From positions 1 to 13,638 of the forward strand of contig JAHFVB010000061.1 of assembly GCA_023264755.1 (NCBI GenBank): 13,638 bases of DNA, written 5' to 3'. Origin of the DNA: Mycobacterium sp. (GTDB lineage: Bacteria > Actinomycetota > Actinomycetes > Mycobacteriales > Mycobacteriaceae). Within the stretch, counting starts at the first letter, position 1, and the number at the start of each line of letters is the position of its first letter. A model generated the notes under the pieces. That model was not told where the DNA came from. It did not search any database and saw only the letters and a list, made by a program, of their open reading frames with translations. The translations under genes were made by a program, and so were the position numbers. This document shows positions 5,425 to 12,608 of the stretch, piece by piece.

Positions 5425-7943
5425 GGTGGCGGAGGCGGCGCGGTGACTGTCTCCGGCGCTGGGCTGGCCCCTGCGCCGGGCGGGGGTGCGGGCGTGAGCG
5501 TCACGGTGGTCGGCGGTCCGAACGGAATCGTGATTCCGGGTCCGAGTTCGATCGTGGGTTGGATCACCGTTTCCGACGGCGGGGGCGGCGCGGCGGGCGG
5601 GGGCGGTGCTTGCGGCACGCCGGCGTAGCCGCCGATCTCCGAAGGCTTCGGGAAGGTTTCGTTCTGCGTGCCCTTCAGGGCACCGTCCATGGTCGCCTTC
5701 CAGATGTCGGACGGCAGCCCCGACCCGTACACCGGGCCGCCGGACTTGTTCACCAACGGCTTGGTGCCCTCCGTGGTGCCGACCCACACCGCCGTCGACA
5801 GCGACGGCGTGTATCCGACCATCCAGGCGTCCCGGTTGGCGCCGGTGTCACCGAGTTGGTTGGTTCCGGTCTTGGCCGCCGACGCTCGCCCGCCGGCCAG
5901 GTTGTGTCCCCTGGACCACCCGGCGATGGGCTGCATCGCGGCGGAAACGTTGTCGGCCACCGCCTTCGGAATCTTCTGCTCCCCGGCGTTGTCCTGTTGG
6001 GTGGCATCGAACAGCACCTGGCCGTCGGAGTTGACGACCTTCTGCACGAAGTGCGGCCGGTGGTACACACCGGAAGCGGCCAGCGTGGCGTAGGCCGAGG
6101 CCATGTCGAGGACGCGGGTCTGGTACTGCCCCAACACGATTCCGTTGTAGGGCGGGCCGCCCTTGCCGTCCTCGGAGAGCGTGTGCTCGACGCCGGGGAA
6201 GCTTTCCGCGACACCGGCCTGGTGCGCGGCGTCCGCGACGTCCTGCGGGCCGTGCTTGAGCTTGAGCATCAGCCGGTAGTAGCTGGTGTTCAGCGAGCGC
6301 TTGAGCGCCTCGGCGATCGAGCAGGTGCCGCAACCCTCACCCTCGACGTTGGTGATCGTCACGCCGTTCTCCGTCACCGGCGAACTGTCGATCTGATAGC
6401 CCAGCCCGATGCCCTGCTCCAGCGCCGCGACCAAGGCGAACACCTTGAACGACGAACCCGTCGGCAGCCCGGCCTGGGCGAAGTCGAAGCCGTTGGCATC
6501 CGAACCGCCGTAGTAGGCCTTGATTCCCCCGGTCTTCGGGTCGACCGAGACGACCGCCGAACGCATGTCGGGATCCTGGCCTTCGAGGGTGTCGGCCACG
6601 GCGTCCTCGGCGGCCTTCTGCGCCTGTGGGTCGATGGTCGTGGTGATCTGCAGACCCTCGGTGTTGAGTTGCTGCTCGTTGATGTTGAACAGGTCCAACA
6701 GTTCCTTGGTGACCTGCCGCTCGATCAGCCCGTTGGGCCCCGTCGTCTGGTTCTGCACGCGGGCCTGGTCGGGTGGCACCGTCGGGGGAAAGACCTGAGC
6801 CGCCCGATCGGCCGGCGACAACGCGCCGATGGTGACCATGCCGTCGAGCACCCAGTTCCACCGTTCGGCAGAAGCCTCGGGGTCGACGGCCGGGTCCAGC
6901 CCCGACGGGCGCTGGATGAGCGCGGCGAGCAGCGCGCCCTCCGCGACGTTCAGTTGATCCACCGGCTTGTCGAAGTACGCCTTGGACGCCGCGGCGATGC
7001 CGTAGGTGCCGCGGCCGAAGTAGATGATGTTGAGGTAGGCCTCCATCACCGAGTCCTTGGACCACTCCCGCGACATCTTGGTGGAGATGACGAGTTCCTT
7101 GGCCTTGCGGACGAGGCCGCCCAGACCCGAACGCGCGTCACCGACCAGCGCGTTCTTCACGTACTGCTGGGTGATGGTGGACCCACCCTGCAAGTCCCCG
7201 CCGAAGAGGTTGTTCTTGAACGCGCGGAAGAAGCCCTTGAACGAGAACCCCGGATTGGAGTAGAAGTCGCGGTCTTCGGCCGCCATCACCGCATCGCGCA
7301 CGTGCTGCGGGATCTTGTCGATGCTGACGTCGACCCGGTTGCCCTCCGGCGGGACGATCTTGGCCAACGCGCTGCCGTCGCTGGCGAGGATGGTCGACAC
7401 CTGGTTGGTGCGGATGTCGCCGGGCTTCGGGATGTCCACGATGAAGTAGGCCATGGCGAACGTGATGATGGGCAGCACCAGGCAGGCCACCAGCCCCACG
7501 TAGACGGCTCTGCGCACCCACTTCCAGTTGATCTTCTGGAGTGGGCCGATCGGCTTGTCGGGAGGTCCGCCTGGGGAGCCACCGCCAGGCGGCGGCCCGG
7601 CGGGCGGCCGGGGCGGCGGCGTGCCGTCGAGCGCCGCCTTGACGACGTCGATCGGATCGCGCAGCCGGTCGGCCGGAGCAGGCGGAACCGGGGGCAAGAG
7701 CATGGTCCTGCGGTCATCGGGTGGCATCGGCGGGCGCGGTCGGTTCGGGGCCGGCCGGTTTCCGGTGCCTTCGGCAGCTCCGGGGGCCGATGCGCTCGAG
7801 CGCGATGGTGAGCTCTGCCGCGGCGGCGGGCTGGGCGCTGGTGAGCTCGGCGGGGCGGCTGGTTTCGGCGTGGCCACGTGGTCCACCCTGGGCCCTTGCG
7901 GGGTATCACCGGGTGAACTGCCGTGGCGCCCTTCGCTATTCAC
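5421..7943 (-). CDS. ponA1: Bifunctional penicillin-binding protein PonA1 (class A PBP)
   Basis: Polymerises and cross-links peptidoglycan at the growing cell pole. The start is GTG 7943 (protein M/V-NSEGRHGSS), matching the conserved NSEGRH start of the long form of mycobacterial PonA1. It overlaps the upstream stop by 8 bp and gives 840 aa. Residues 1-145 are a Pro/Ser-rich cytoplasmic tail with PPDDRRTMLLPP (Thr80). TM is 146-169. The GT51 domain has catalytic Glu223 (AAEDRDFYSNPG) and GGSTITQQYVKN. The transpeptidase domain has Ser497-Ser-Phe-Lys500, Ser550-Leu-Asn552 and Lys691-Thr-Gly. A Pro-rich extracellular tail (APPPPAAPPPPSE and the final PPPPP) ends the protein. It sits between the DUF5318 gene and the GT87-like gene, overlapping both. 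A GC hairpin (7951-7968) precedes the start. Confidence 0.96.
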   Translation of the reverse strand: MNSEGRHGSSPGDTPQGPRVDHVATPKPAAPPSSPAPSPPPRQSSPSRSSASAPGAAEGTGNRPAPNRPRPPMPPDDRRTMLLPPVPPAPADRLRDPIDVVKAALDGTPPPRPPAGPPPGGGSPGGPPDKPIGPLQKINWKWVRRAVYVGLVACLVLPIITFAMAYFIVDIPKPGDIRTNQVSTILASDGSALAKIVPPEGNRVDVSIDKIPQHVRDAVMAAEDRDFYSNPGFSFKGFFRAFKNNLFGGDLQGGSTITQQYVKNALVGDARSGLGGLVRKAKELVISTKMSREWSKDSVMEAYLNIIYFGRGTYGIAAASKAYFDKPVDQLNVAEGALLAALIQRPSGLDPAVDPEASAERWNWVLDGMVTIGALSPADRAAQVFPPTVPPDQARVQNQTTGPNGLIERQVTKELLDLFNINEQQLNTEGLQITTTIDPQAQKAAEDAVADTLEGQDPDMRSAVVSVDPKTGGIKAYYGGSDANGFDFAQAGLPTGSSFKVFALVAALEQGIGLGYQIDSSPVTENGVTITNVEGEGCGTCSIAEALKRSLNTSYYRLMLKLKHGPQDVADAAHQAGVAESFPGVEHTLSEDGKGGPPYNGIVLGQYQTRVLDMASAYATLAASGVYHRPHFVQKVVNSDGQVLFDATQQDNAGEQKIPKAVADNVSAAMQPIAGWSRGHNLAGGRASAAKTGTNQLGDTGANRDAWMVGYTPSLSTAVWVGTTEGTKPLVNKSGGPVYGSGLPSDIWKATMDGALKGTQNETFPKPSEIGGYAGVPQAPPPPAAPPPPSETVIQPTIELGPGITIPFGPPTTVTLTPAPPPGAGASPAPETVTAPPPPP

Positions 7944-8370
7944 TTGCCGTGCGCGCTCCCGAGCGCGCAGTCTGGGTGCCCTTGTTGCGAGCCGTGCCCT
8001 TGCGGGGAGCGGGCGCGCCAAGCACGTATGACTTGACCAGATGGTTCCAACTGCAGGTACGACAAACCTCGACCACGTGCACCTTGAACTCATCGAACCG
8101 AGCTGCCAGCATCACCAGCTCCTCGGTATTGCGGGCTGAGCCCGACGCGGCGCCGAGGCTTTCGCCGAACACCCACGACACCAGCGTGAGTTGTTCCTTG
8201 CGGCAGATGGGGCACGTCACCTTGCTGGGCCGACCGTGGAACTTCGCGGCCCTGAGTAGATACGGATTGGCGTCACACACCTCGGACACCCCGGTGCGGC
8301 CCGAGTAGACCTCAGCCAGCAGGGACCGCCGCTTGAGCGCGTAATCCACCACCTGTCGCTGCAATCGCAC
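7936..8370 (-). CDS. DUF5318 zinc-ribbon-like protein, Rv0049 homologue
   Basis: Conserved actinobacterial protein of unknown function. I chose GTG 8370 (protein M/V-RLQRQVVDYALKRRSLL) because the Rv0049 family starts there. This gives 144 aa. An upstream ATG at 8475 would add 35 unrelated residues. CPIC (53-56) and CRTC (103-106) form a likely four-cysteine zinc site. Another Cys is at 32. The C-terminal tail is basic (PRKGTARNKGTQTARSGART). There is no signal peptide or TM, so it is probably cytosolic. A TACTCT -10 lies 7 nt before the GTG, so the transcript may be leaderless. Its end overlaps ponA1 by 8 bp, so the two proteins are probably made together and may act together. Confidence 0.9.
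   Translation of the reverse strand: MRLQRQVVDYALKRRSLLAEVYSGRTGVSEVCDANPYLLRAAKFHGRPSKVTCPICRKEQLTLVSWVFGESLGAASGSARNTEELVMLAARFDEFKVHVVEVCRTCSWNHLVKSYVLGAPAPRKGTARNKGTQTARSGARTASE
7951..7968 (-). promoter_or_regulatory. GC hairpin just upstream of the ponA1 start
   Basis: GCGCGCT (7951-7957), CCCG loop, AGCGCGC (7962-7968): a 7-bp all-but-one GC stem in the last codons of the DUF5318 gene, 7 nt before the ponA1 GTG. The only Shine-Dalgarno-like bases (GGGAG in the mRNA) sit in its loop and 3' arm. It would block initiation unless ribosomes finishing the upstream gene melt it. Confidence 0.45.
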
Positions 8371-8377
8371 GTTCACC

Positions 8378-8383
8378 AGAGTA
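8378..8383 (-). promoter_or_regulatory. Putative -10 of the DUF5318-ponA1 operon (leaderless start)
   Basis: TACTCT on the minus strand fits TANNNT and lies 7 nt upstream of GTG 8370, placing the transcription start at or next to the start codon. No clear -35 is visible, and the only ribosome-site-like sequence is weak (CTGGTGAAC). Confidence 0.4.
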
Positions 8384-8479
8384 CGTCGGCACCCCAGCAG
8401 CGGAGGTGCGACGGGGCCAGCTCTTGCCGTCGCAAGTCCCGGTTCGCCGTCTGGTCTGCGGTGATGGACGCTCAACTTC

Positions 8480-8485
8480 TACGAT
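8480..8485 (+). promoter_or_regulatory. Putative -10 of the DUF1707 gene (leaderless start)
   Basis: TACGAT fits TANNNT and ends 6 nt before GTG 8492, so the transcript probably starts at the start codon. No Shine-Dalgarno is present between them. It is divergent from the DUF5318-ponA1 promoter, with 121 bp between the two start codons. Confidence 0.45.
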
Positions 8486-8491
8486 CGTCGC

Positions 8492-9349
8492 GTGGCAACG
8501 CGGCAGACGGCAAACACCAGGGCGAAGGACGACGACCGCACGAAGACGTGCCAGATTCTCGACGGCGCCCTCGGAGACGGGCAGCTGTCGATGGAGGAGC
8601 ACCGCCAGCGGGTGGCCACGGCCACCTCGGCGGCCACGCTGGGCGACCTGCAAGCCCTGGTAGCGGACCTGCAGACCGACCACGCCCCCATCCAGCCGCC
8701 CGAGCCGGAGCGCCCGGCACGGTCCGCGGCCACCGGCCGCCGCAGCTGGGGCTACCCCGCGGCCGTGACGGCGGTGCTGGTCGTGCTCGGCATCGCCATC
8801 GGCTGGGGGCTCTACGGCAATTCGTCGTCGCCGCTGGACTTCACCACCGATCCCGGGGCGAAGGCCGACGGGGTAGTCCCGATCGTGGTCACGCCACCGA
8901 CGGAGCTGCAGTCGCTGGGCGGGCTGAGCGGGTTGTTCGAGCAGATGCGCAAGAAGTTCGGTGACACCAGGGGCTACTCGCTGTCGATCCGGCCCCAACG
9001 CGCGGACCTCAGCCGGCCCGATCCGCGCGACGACCGCCGCGTGCTGTCCTATACCTATCAGGGCGGCTGGGGCGATCCCAGTTCCACCACCAGGGGATCC
9101 GATACGCGCGTCGTCAACCTGGCGCAGTTCGACTACGCGGCCATCATCGGGATGGTCCGTGGTGCCCCCCAGATCCTGAACCTGGGCTCACAGAACATCA
9201 CCGAAACCCGGATCGACATCGACCCGTCGAAGGATCCGCTGACCCCGGAAGCCGTCGACATCCAGATCTATGTCACGGGTGAGTTCAGCGGTGGATACAT
9301 CCAGGTGGCACCCGACGGTTCGTGTAAGCGGTGCCTGCCGGTGTCCTAA
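8492..9349 (+). CDS. DUF1707 single-pass membrane protein, Rv0048c homologue
   Basis: Unknown function. The 285-aa protein starts at GTG 8492 (M/V-ATRQTANTRAKDDDR). Residues about 15-62 resemble the DUF1707/SHOCT-like domain (CQILDGALGDGQLSMEEHRQRV, then TLGDLQALVADL), a short helical domain common in actinobacteria. A Pro/Arg linker is followed by one TM (about 88-108, YPAAVTAVLVVLGIAIGWGL). The last 175 residues are predicted outside the membrane and contain YTYQGGWGDP and FSGGYIQVAPDGSCKRCLP. The CKRC pair near the C-terminus could form a disulfide. Divergent from the ponA1 operon, so it may share regulatory sequence with it. Confidence 0.88.
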   Translation: MATRQTANTRAKDDDRTKTCQILDGALGDGQLSMEEHRQRVATATSAATLGDLQALVADLQTDHAPIQPPEPERPARSAATGRRSWGYPAAVTAVLVVLGIAIGWGLYGNSSSPLDFTTDPGAKADGVVPIVVTPPTELQSLGGLSGLFEQMRKKFGDTRGYSLSIRPQRADLSRPDPRDDRRVLSYTYQGGWGDPSSTTRGSDTRVVNLAQFDYAAIIGMVRGAPQILNLGSQNITETRIDIDPSKDPLTPEAVDIQIYVTGEFSGGYIQVAPDGSCKRCLPVS

Positions 9350-9363
9350 CCGGGCCACTCCCT

Positions 9364-9411
9364 GGCTGATCCCCCGGCCGATCCCCCGACTGATCACCCG
9401 GCCGATTCCCC
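9364..9411. repeat. 12-bp tandem repeat, four copies
   Basis: GGCTGATCCCCC, GGCCGATCCCCC, GACTGATCACCC and GGCCGATTCCCC in direct succession, consensus GGCYGATCCCCC. It begins 15 bp after the DUF1707 stop codon in non-coding DNA. It looks like a small VNTR. Confidence 0.75.
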
Positions 9412-9472
9412 GCCGCGCTCCAAATCGCGCGTCGAGTCGCGTTCAACCGCTCGGTCGATGTAGCGTTGCATA

Positions 9473-9489
9473 TATCGGCGCGATACAAT
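9473..9489 (+). promoter_or_regulatory. Promoter and probable operator of the PadR gene
   Basis: The inverted repeat TATCG-GCG-CGATA (9473-9485) overlaps a good -10 element, TACAAT (9484-9489). A TTGCAT upstream (9467-9472) is too close (11 nt) to be its -35. A bound repressor would block the -10, as expected for PadR autoregulation. A start near 9496 leaves a leader of about 54 nt. Confidence 0.5.
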
Positions 9490-9509
9490 CGTGCGAGGTG
9501 TTGAGTCGT

Positions 9510-9527
9510 CGTAGCGATAGAGCTACG
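9510..9527 (+). promoter_or_regulatory. Leader hairpin upstream of the PadR gene
   Basis: CGTAGC (9510-9515), loop GATAGA, GCTACG (9522-9527): a perfect 6-bp stem, 7 nt before the GAGGAGGTG ribosome site (9535-9543). The loop repeats the GATA core of the upstream operator, so it could also be a second DNA site. Confidence 0.35.
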
Positions 9528-9549
9528 CACCGTCGAGGAGGTGATTCGA

Positions 9550-10098
9550 ATGCTGGAGCTTGCGGTACTGGGCCTGCTGCTCGAATCGCCGATGCACGGC
9601 TACGAACTTCGCAAACGCCTCACCGGCCTGCTTGGCGCCTTCCGCGCCTTTTCGTACGGTTCGCTGTACCCCGCGCTGCGTCGCATGCAGGCCGACGGGC
9701 TGATCGTCGAGGACGCCGCCCCCCTGGGCAACACCAAGGTGCGCCGCGCCCGACGGGTCTACCAGCTGACGGATGCCGGCAAGAAGCGGTTCGCCGAGCT
9801 CGTCGCCGACACCGGACCACAGAACTACACCGACGACGGCTTCGGCGTTCACCTCGCCTTCTTCAACCGCACCCCGGCCGAAGCCAGGATGCGAATCCTG
9901 GAGGGACGTCGTCGGCAAGTAGAGGAACGCCGCGAGGGCTTGCGCGATGCCGTCGCGCGGGCCAGCAGTTCATTCGACCGCTACACCAGCCAGCTGCACC
10001 AGCTCGGCTTGGAGTCCAGTGAACGCGAAGTCAAGTGGCTAAACGATTTGATCGCGGCCGAACGCGTGGCGCAGGGACGCGCCGAAAACCAGCCCTGA
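9550..10098 (+). CDS. PadR-family transcriptional regulator, Rv0047c homologue
   Basis: DNA-binding repressor family that often controls its own gene and a neighbour. The ATG at 9550 is preferred over GTG 9541, because GGAGGTG then sits 6 nt upstream and the protein starts [24 protein letters not shown] as in the family. It is 182 aa. The winged helix spans about 1-90 ([20 protein letters not shown] is recognition helix plus wing, [12 protein letters not shown] closes it). A C-terminal helical dimer domain follows ([35 protein letters not shown]). ino1 begins 53 bp downstream on the same strand, so the two may be co-transcribed and ino1 is the obvious candidate target. Confidence 0.92.
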   Translation: MLELAVLGLLLESPMHGYELRKRLTGLLGAFRAFSYGSLYPALRRMQADGLIVEDAAPLGNTKVRRARRVYQLTDAGKKRFAELVADTGPQNYTDDGFGVHLAFFNRTPAEARMRILEGRRRQVEERREGLRDAVARASSSFDRYTSQLHQLGLESSEREVKWLNDLIAAERVAQGRAENQP

Positions 10099-10151
10099 GC
10101 AGCACCCGACAACAGCATCGCAGTAACTCAGTCGAAGAAGGAGACAGTCCC

Positions 10152-11249
10152 ATGTCTACACACCCCAGCGAAGCGCCCGCCTCGAACGACATCCGGGTCG
10201 CCATCGTCGGCGTCGGCAACTGCGCCTCGTCCTTGGTACAGGGTGTGCAGTACTACCTCGACGCCGACGAGAACTCGACCGTCCCCGGTCTGATGCACGT
10301 CAAGCTCGGTAAGTACCACGTCCGCGACGTGAAGTTCGTCGCCGCGTTCGACGTCGACGCCAAGAAGGTCGGCTTCGACCTGTCGGAGGCCATCTTCGCC
10401 TCGGAAAACAACACCATCAAGATCGCCGACGTGCCGCCGACCAACGTCACCGTGCAGCGCGGCCCCACGCTCGATGGCATCGGCAAGTACTACTCGGAGA
10501 CCATCGAGATCTCCGACGTCGAGGCCGTCGACGTGGTCAAGGCGCTCAAGGACGCCAAGGTCGACGTGATGGTGTCGTACCTGCCCGTTGGCTCCGAAGA
10601 GGCGGACAAGTTCTACGCCCAGTGCGCCATCGACGCCGGCGTGGCGTTCGTCAACGCGCTGCCGGTGTTCATCGCCTCGGATCCGGTGTGGGCCAAGAAG
10701 TTCGAAGACGCCGGTGTCCCGATCGTCGGTGACGACATCAAGAGCCAGGTCGGAGCCACCATCACCCACCGCGTGATGGCCAAGCTGTTCGAAGACCGCG
10801 GCGTGCAGCTGGACCGCACCATGCAGCTCAACGTCGGCGGCAACATGGACTTCCTCAACATGCTCGAGCGTTCGCGCCTGGAGTCGAAGAAGATCTCCAA
10901 GACCCAAGCCGTGACGTCGAACCTCCAGAAGGAATTCAACGCCAAGGACGTCCACATCGGACCGTCCGACCACGTCGGCTGGCTCGATGACCGCAAGTGG
11001 GCCTACGTGCGCCTCGAGGGCCGCGCCTTCGGTGACGTGCCGCTGAACCTGGAGTACAAGCTCGAGGTCTGGGACTCGCCCAACTCGGCCGGCGTCATCA
11101 TCGACGCGGTGCGCGCCGCGAAGATCGCGCTGGACCGCGGCATCGGTGGACCCGTCGAGGCGGCCTCGGCCTACCTGATGAAGAGCCCGCCCAAGCAGCT
11201 GGCCGACGACATCGCCCGCGCCGAGTTGGAAACCTTCATCGAGGGTTGA
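10152..11249 (+). CDS. ino1: Inositol-3-phosphate synthase
   Basis: Converts glucose-6-phosphate to inositol-3-phosphate using NAD+, the first step to phosphatidylinositol, PIMs, LAM and mycothiol. The start is ATG 10152 with AAGGAGA about 9 nt upstream, giving 365 aa (M. tuberculosis Ino1 is 367). An earlier in-frame start at 10035 lies inside the PadR gene and has no family match. It contains the Rossmann motif [18 protein letters not shown] (residues 15-32), [56 protein letters not shown] and the catalytic-core stretch [19 protein letters not shown], followed by [13 protein letters not shown] and [20 protein letters not shown]. Cytosolic. A hairpin terminator follows at 11257-11309. Confidence 0.97.
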   Translation: MSTHPSEAPASNDIRVAIVGVGNCASSLVQGVQYYLDADENSTVPGLMHVKLGKYHVRDVKFVAAFDVDAKKVGFDLSEAIFASENNTIKIADVPPTNVTVQRGPTLDGIGKYYSETIEISDVEAVDVVKALKDAKVDVMVSYLPVGSEEADKFYAQCAIDAGVAFVNALPVFIASDPVWAKKFEDAGVPIVGDDIKSQVGATITHRVMAKLFEDRGVQLDRTMQLNVGGNMDFLNMLERSRLESKKISKTQAVTSNLQKEFNAKDVHIGPSDHVGWLDDRKWAYVRLEGRAFGDVPLNLEYKLEVWDSPNSAGVIIDAVRAAKIALDRGIGGPVEAASAYLMKSPPKQLADDIARAELETFIEG

Positions 11250-11256
11250 CCCTTCC

Positions 11257-11309
11257 GCGATTTGTGCACGCTTTAGCGCGCTGAGCGCGCGTGCGGGTGC
11301 ACAAATCGC
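11257..11309. terminator. Bidirectional terminator between ino1 and the Eis-family gene
   Basis: Perfect 13-bp inverted repeat: GCGATTTGTGCAC (11257-11269) and GTGCACAAATCGC (11297-11309). The 27-nt interior holds a second self-complementary run (GCGCGCT-G-AGCGCGC, 11276-11290). It sits 7 bp after the ino1 stop and 14 bp from the end of the convergent gene, so it can serve both. No U-tract. Confidence 0.75.
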
Positions 11310-11323
11310 AGGTCGTGGGCGGG

Positions 11324-12538
11324 CTAGAAGCCGAATCCGAGCTGGGCCGGTACCTCCGCAGCGAAGGCCGCGTCCAGCCGGGCGATCAACCCGGAATCCC
11401 TGCAGCGCAATCGATGTGCCGCAGCGAACGCCGACGCCGGATGGGTACCCAGATACAGGCTGCCCAGCACCGACAGGCTCAGCTGCACGTCCGCCTCGGC
11501 GTCGGTGGGTACGCACTGCGCCCGGCCGGCGCGCACGTCCAGCCGGAATCGTCCGCCGCCGCCGAGCACCCCGTCGGTGACGTCGAGCACCGTCGACAGC
11601 TCAGCCTGGTAGCTGCGGGCCTCGAGCACCCTGGGCACGTCGAGGATCCGCAACCACAACTCGTCCTCGGCCCCGGTGACGCGCACCAGCCGTGCATTCG
11701 TCAACAGATAGGGCAACAGCGTCCCCGAGGGACTCCGCACGGTCACGCTGTCCATCAGATCCATCCCGAGCAACGTCCGCCACAGCGCGACGTACGCGTC
11801 GTCGGTCACCGCGGCCAGCTTGGTGAGCTCGACCGACTTCCGCTCGCTGTCGCCGTGCACCCGGTAGAAGGCGAACCCGTCGTCGTGCAGCAACACGAAG
11901 AACGGGCTGCCGCCGTGGCGCGACACCTCCCGGTCGGCGAACACCTCGTCCCACAACTGCGGCGGGGTGTGCAACCCACCCGGAGTGCGCAGCCGCCAAC
12001 GCTCGTAGATCTCCTCGAGCTGCTTGCGGTGAGCCACCGGCCTGACCACCCGGACGCCACCCGGATCGGGCACCTCTGGATGGAATGCGGCCTCGCGCCG
12101 GTCGACGGTCACCGCCTCGGCGAGGGTGGCCGGCCCGTACCCGAACCGGCCATAGATGTCGCCCTCGGAGGCCTCGAGCCCGGCGATCGGGTACTGCGCC
12201 TGCGCCATCCGACGGTGTAGTTCGGCGAACATGCCCCGCAGCACCCCGCGTCGGCGGTGCGTCGGCGAAACGCACACCCACGACACGCCCGCCATGGGCA
12301 GCACGGCTCCGCCGGGCACGGTCAGCTGCAGGTCCAGATACAGCGCCACCCCGACGACGTCGTCCGCGGCGCAGGCCACGACGGCGCCACCGGCGGGGAC
12401 CATGGACCGCCATGTGTCGGTGGCGGCCTCGGGGCGGAAGGCGCCGAAGCAGGTCGCCGCCACCAACGCCATCCCAGGCCAGTCGTCATCCTCGGCAGTG
12501 CGAATCGTCAATCCGGGCGGTGCGTTCGTCGTGGCCAT
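11324..12538 (-). CDS. Eis-family GNAT N-acetyltransferase
   Basis: Eis proteins are hexameric acetyl-CoA-dependent enzymes that acetylate aminoglycosides at several amines and, in M. tuberculosis, affect host responses. The start chosen is ATG 12538 (MATTNAPPGLTIRTAEDDDW), giving 404 aa against about 402 for M. tuberculosis Eis. A longer frame from 12577 is open but has no family match. The N-terminal GNAT domain has the acetyl-CoA loop VSPTHRRRGVLRGM (90-103) and EGDIYGRFGYGPAT, where Tyr129 aligns with the general acid Tyr126. A second GNAT-like domain follows (EIYERWRLRTPGGL, RTLLGMDLMD). The SCP-like C-terminal domain (VLGSLYLGTHPASAF) ends in Phe404, matching the catalytic C-terminal carboxylate. 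Substrate not readable. No clear Shine-Dalgarno. Could be the species' eis or a paralogue. Confidence 0.9.
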   Translation of the reverse strand: MATTNAPPGLTIRTAEDDDWPGMALVAATCFGAFRPEAATDTWRSMVPAGGAVVACAADDVVGVALYLDLQLTVPGGAVLPMAGVSWVCVSPTHRRRGVLRGMFAELHRRMAQAQYPIAGLEASEGDIYGRFGYGPATLAEAVTVDRREAAFHPEVPDPGGVRVVRPVAHRKQLEEIYERWRLRTPGGLHTPPQLWDEVFADREVSRHGGSPFFVLLHDDGFAFYRVHGDSERKSVELTKLAAVTDDAYVALWRTLLGMDLMDSVTVRSPSGTLLPYLLTNARLVRVTGAEDELWLRILDVPRVLEARSYQAELSTVLDVTDGVLGGGGRFRLDVRAGRAQCVPTDAEADVQLSLSVLGSLYLGTHPASAFAAAHRLRCRDSGLIARLDAAFAAEVPAQLGFGF

Positions 12539-12596
12539 CACGACGTCGACGGTTTCACAGCGGCCCTGCGCTCGCACCCCAATATTTCCGGGTTTG

Positions 12597-12602
12597 TAGG
12601 GT
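12597..12602 (+). promoter_or_regulatory. Putative -10 of the hydrolase gene (leaderless start)
   Basis: TAGGGT fits TANNNT and ends 6 nt before the ATG at 12609, with no Shine-Dalgarno in between, so the mRNA probably begins at the start codon. It lies in the 70-bp gap to the divergent Eis-family gene. Confidence 0.4.
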
Positions 12603-12608
12603 CACCAC

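Noticed and set aside
5425..5787. A 121-codon N-terminal extension of the GT87-like gene up to 5787
   Set aside because: It lies inside the ponA1 coding sequence in another frame and reads as low-complexity Arg/His/Ala sequence. GTG 5424 overlaps the ponA1 stop and gives the family length.
4216..7811. Very long plus-strand open frames (4216-5628 and 5373-7811)
   Set aside because: They are antisense to the GT87-like gene and ponA1, rich in Arg/Gly/His, with no recognisable domain. They reflect the high GC of the third codon position.
8371..8475. Upstream ATG (8475) for the DUF5318 gene
   Set aside because: It adds 35 residues with no family match and spans the putative promoter.
9364..9411. 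CRISPR-like array
   Set aside because: 12-bp units in direct tandem without spacers; no cas genes nearby.
10128..11516. Long minus-strand frame opposite ino1
   Set aside because: Antisense shadow of a strongly conserved gene, with no ribosome site or family match.
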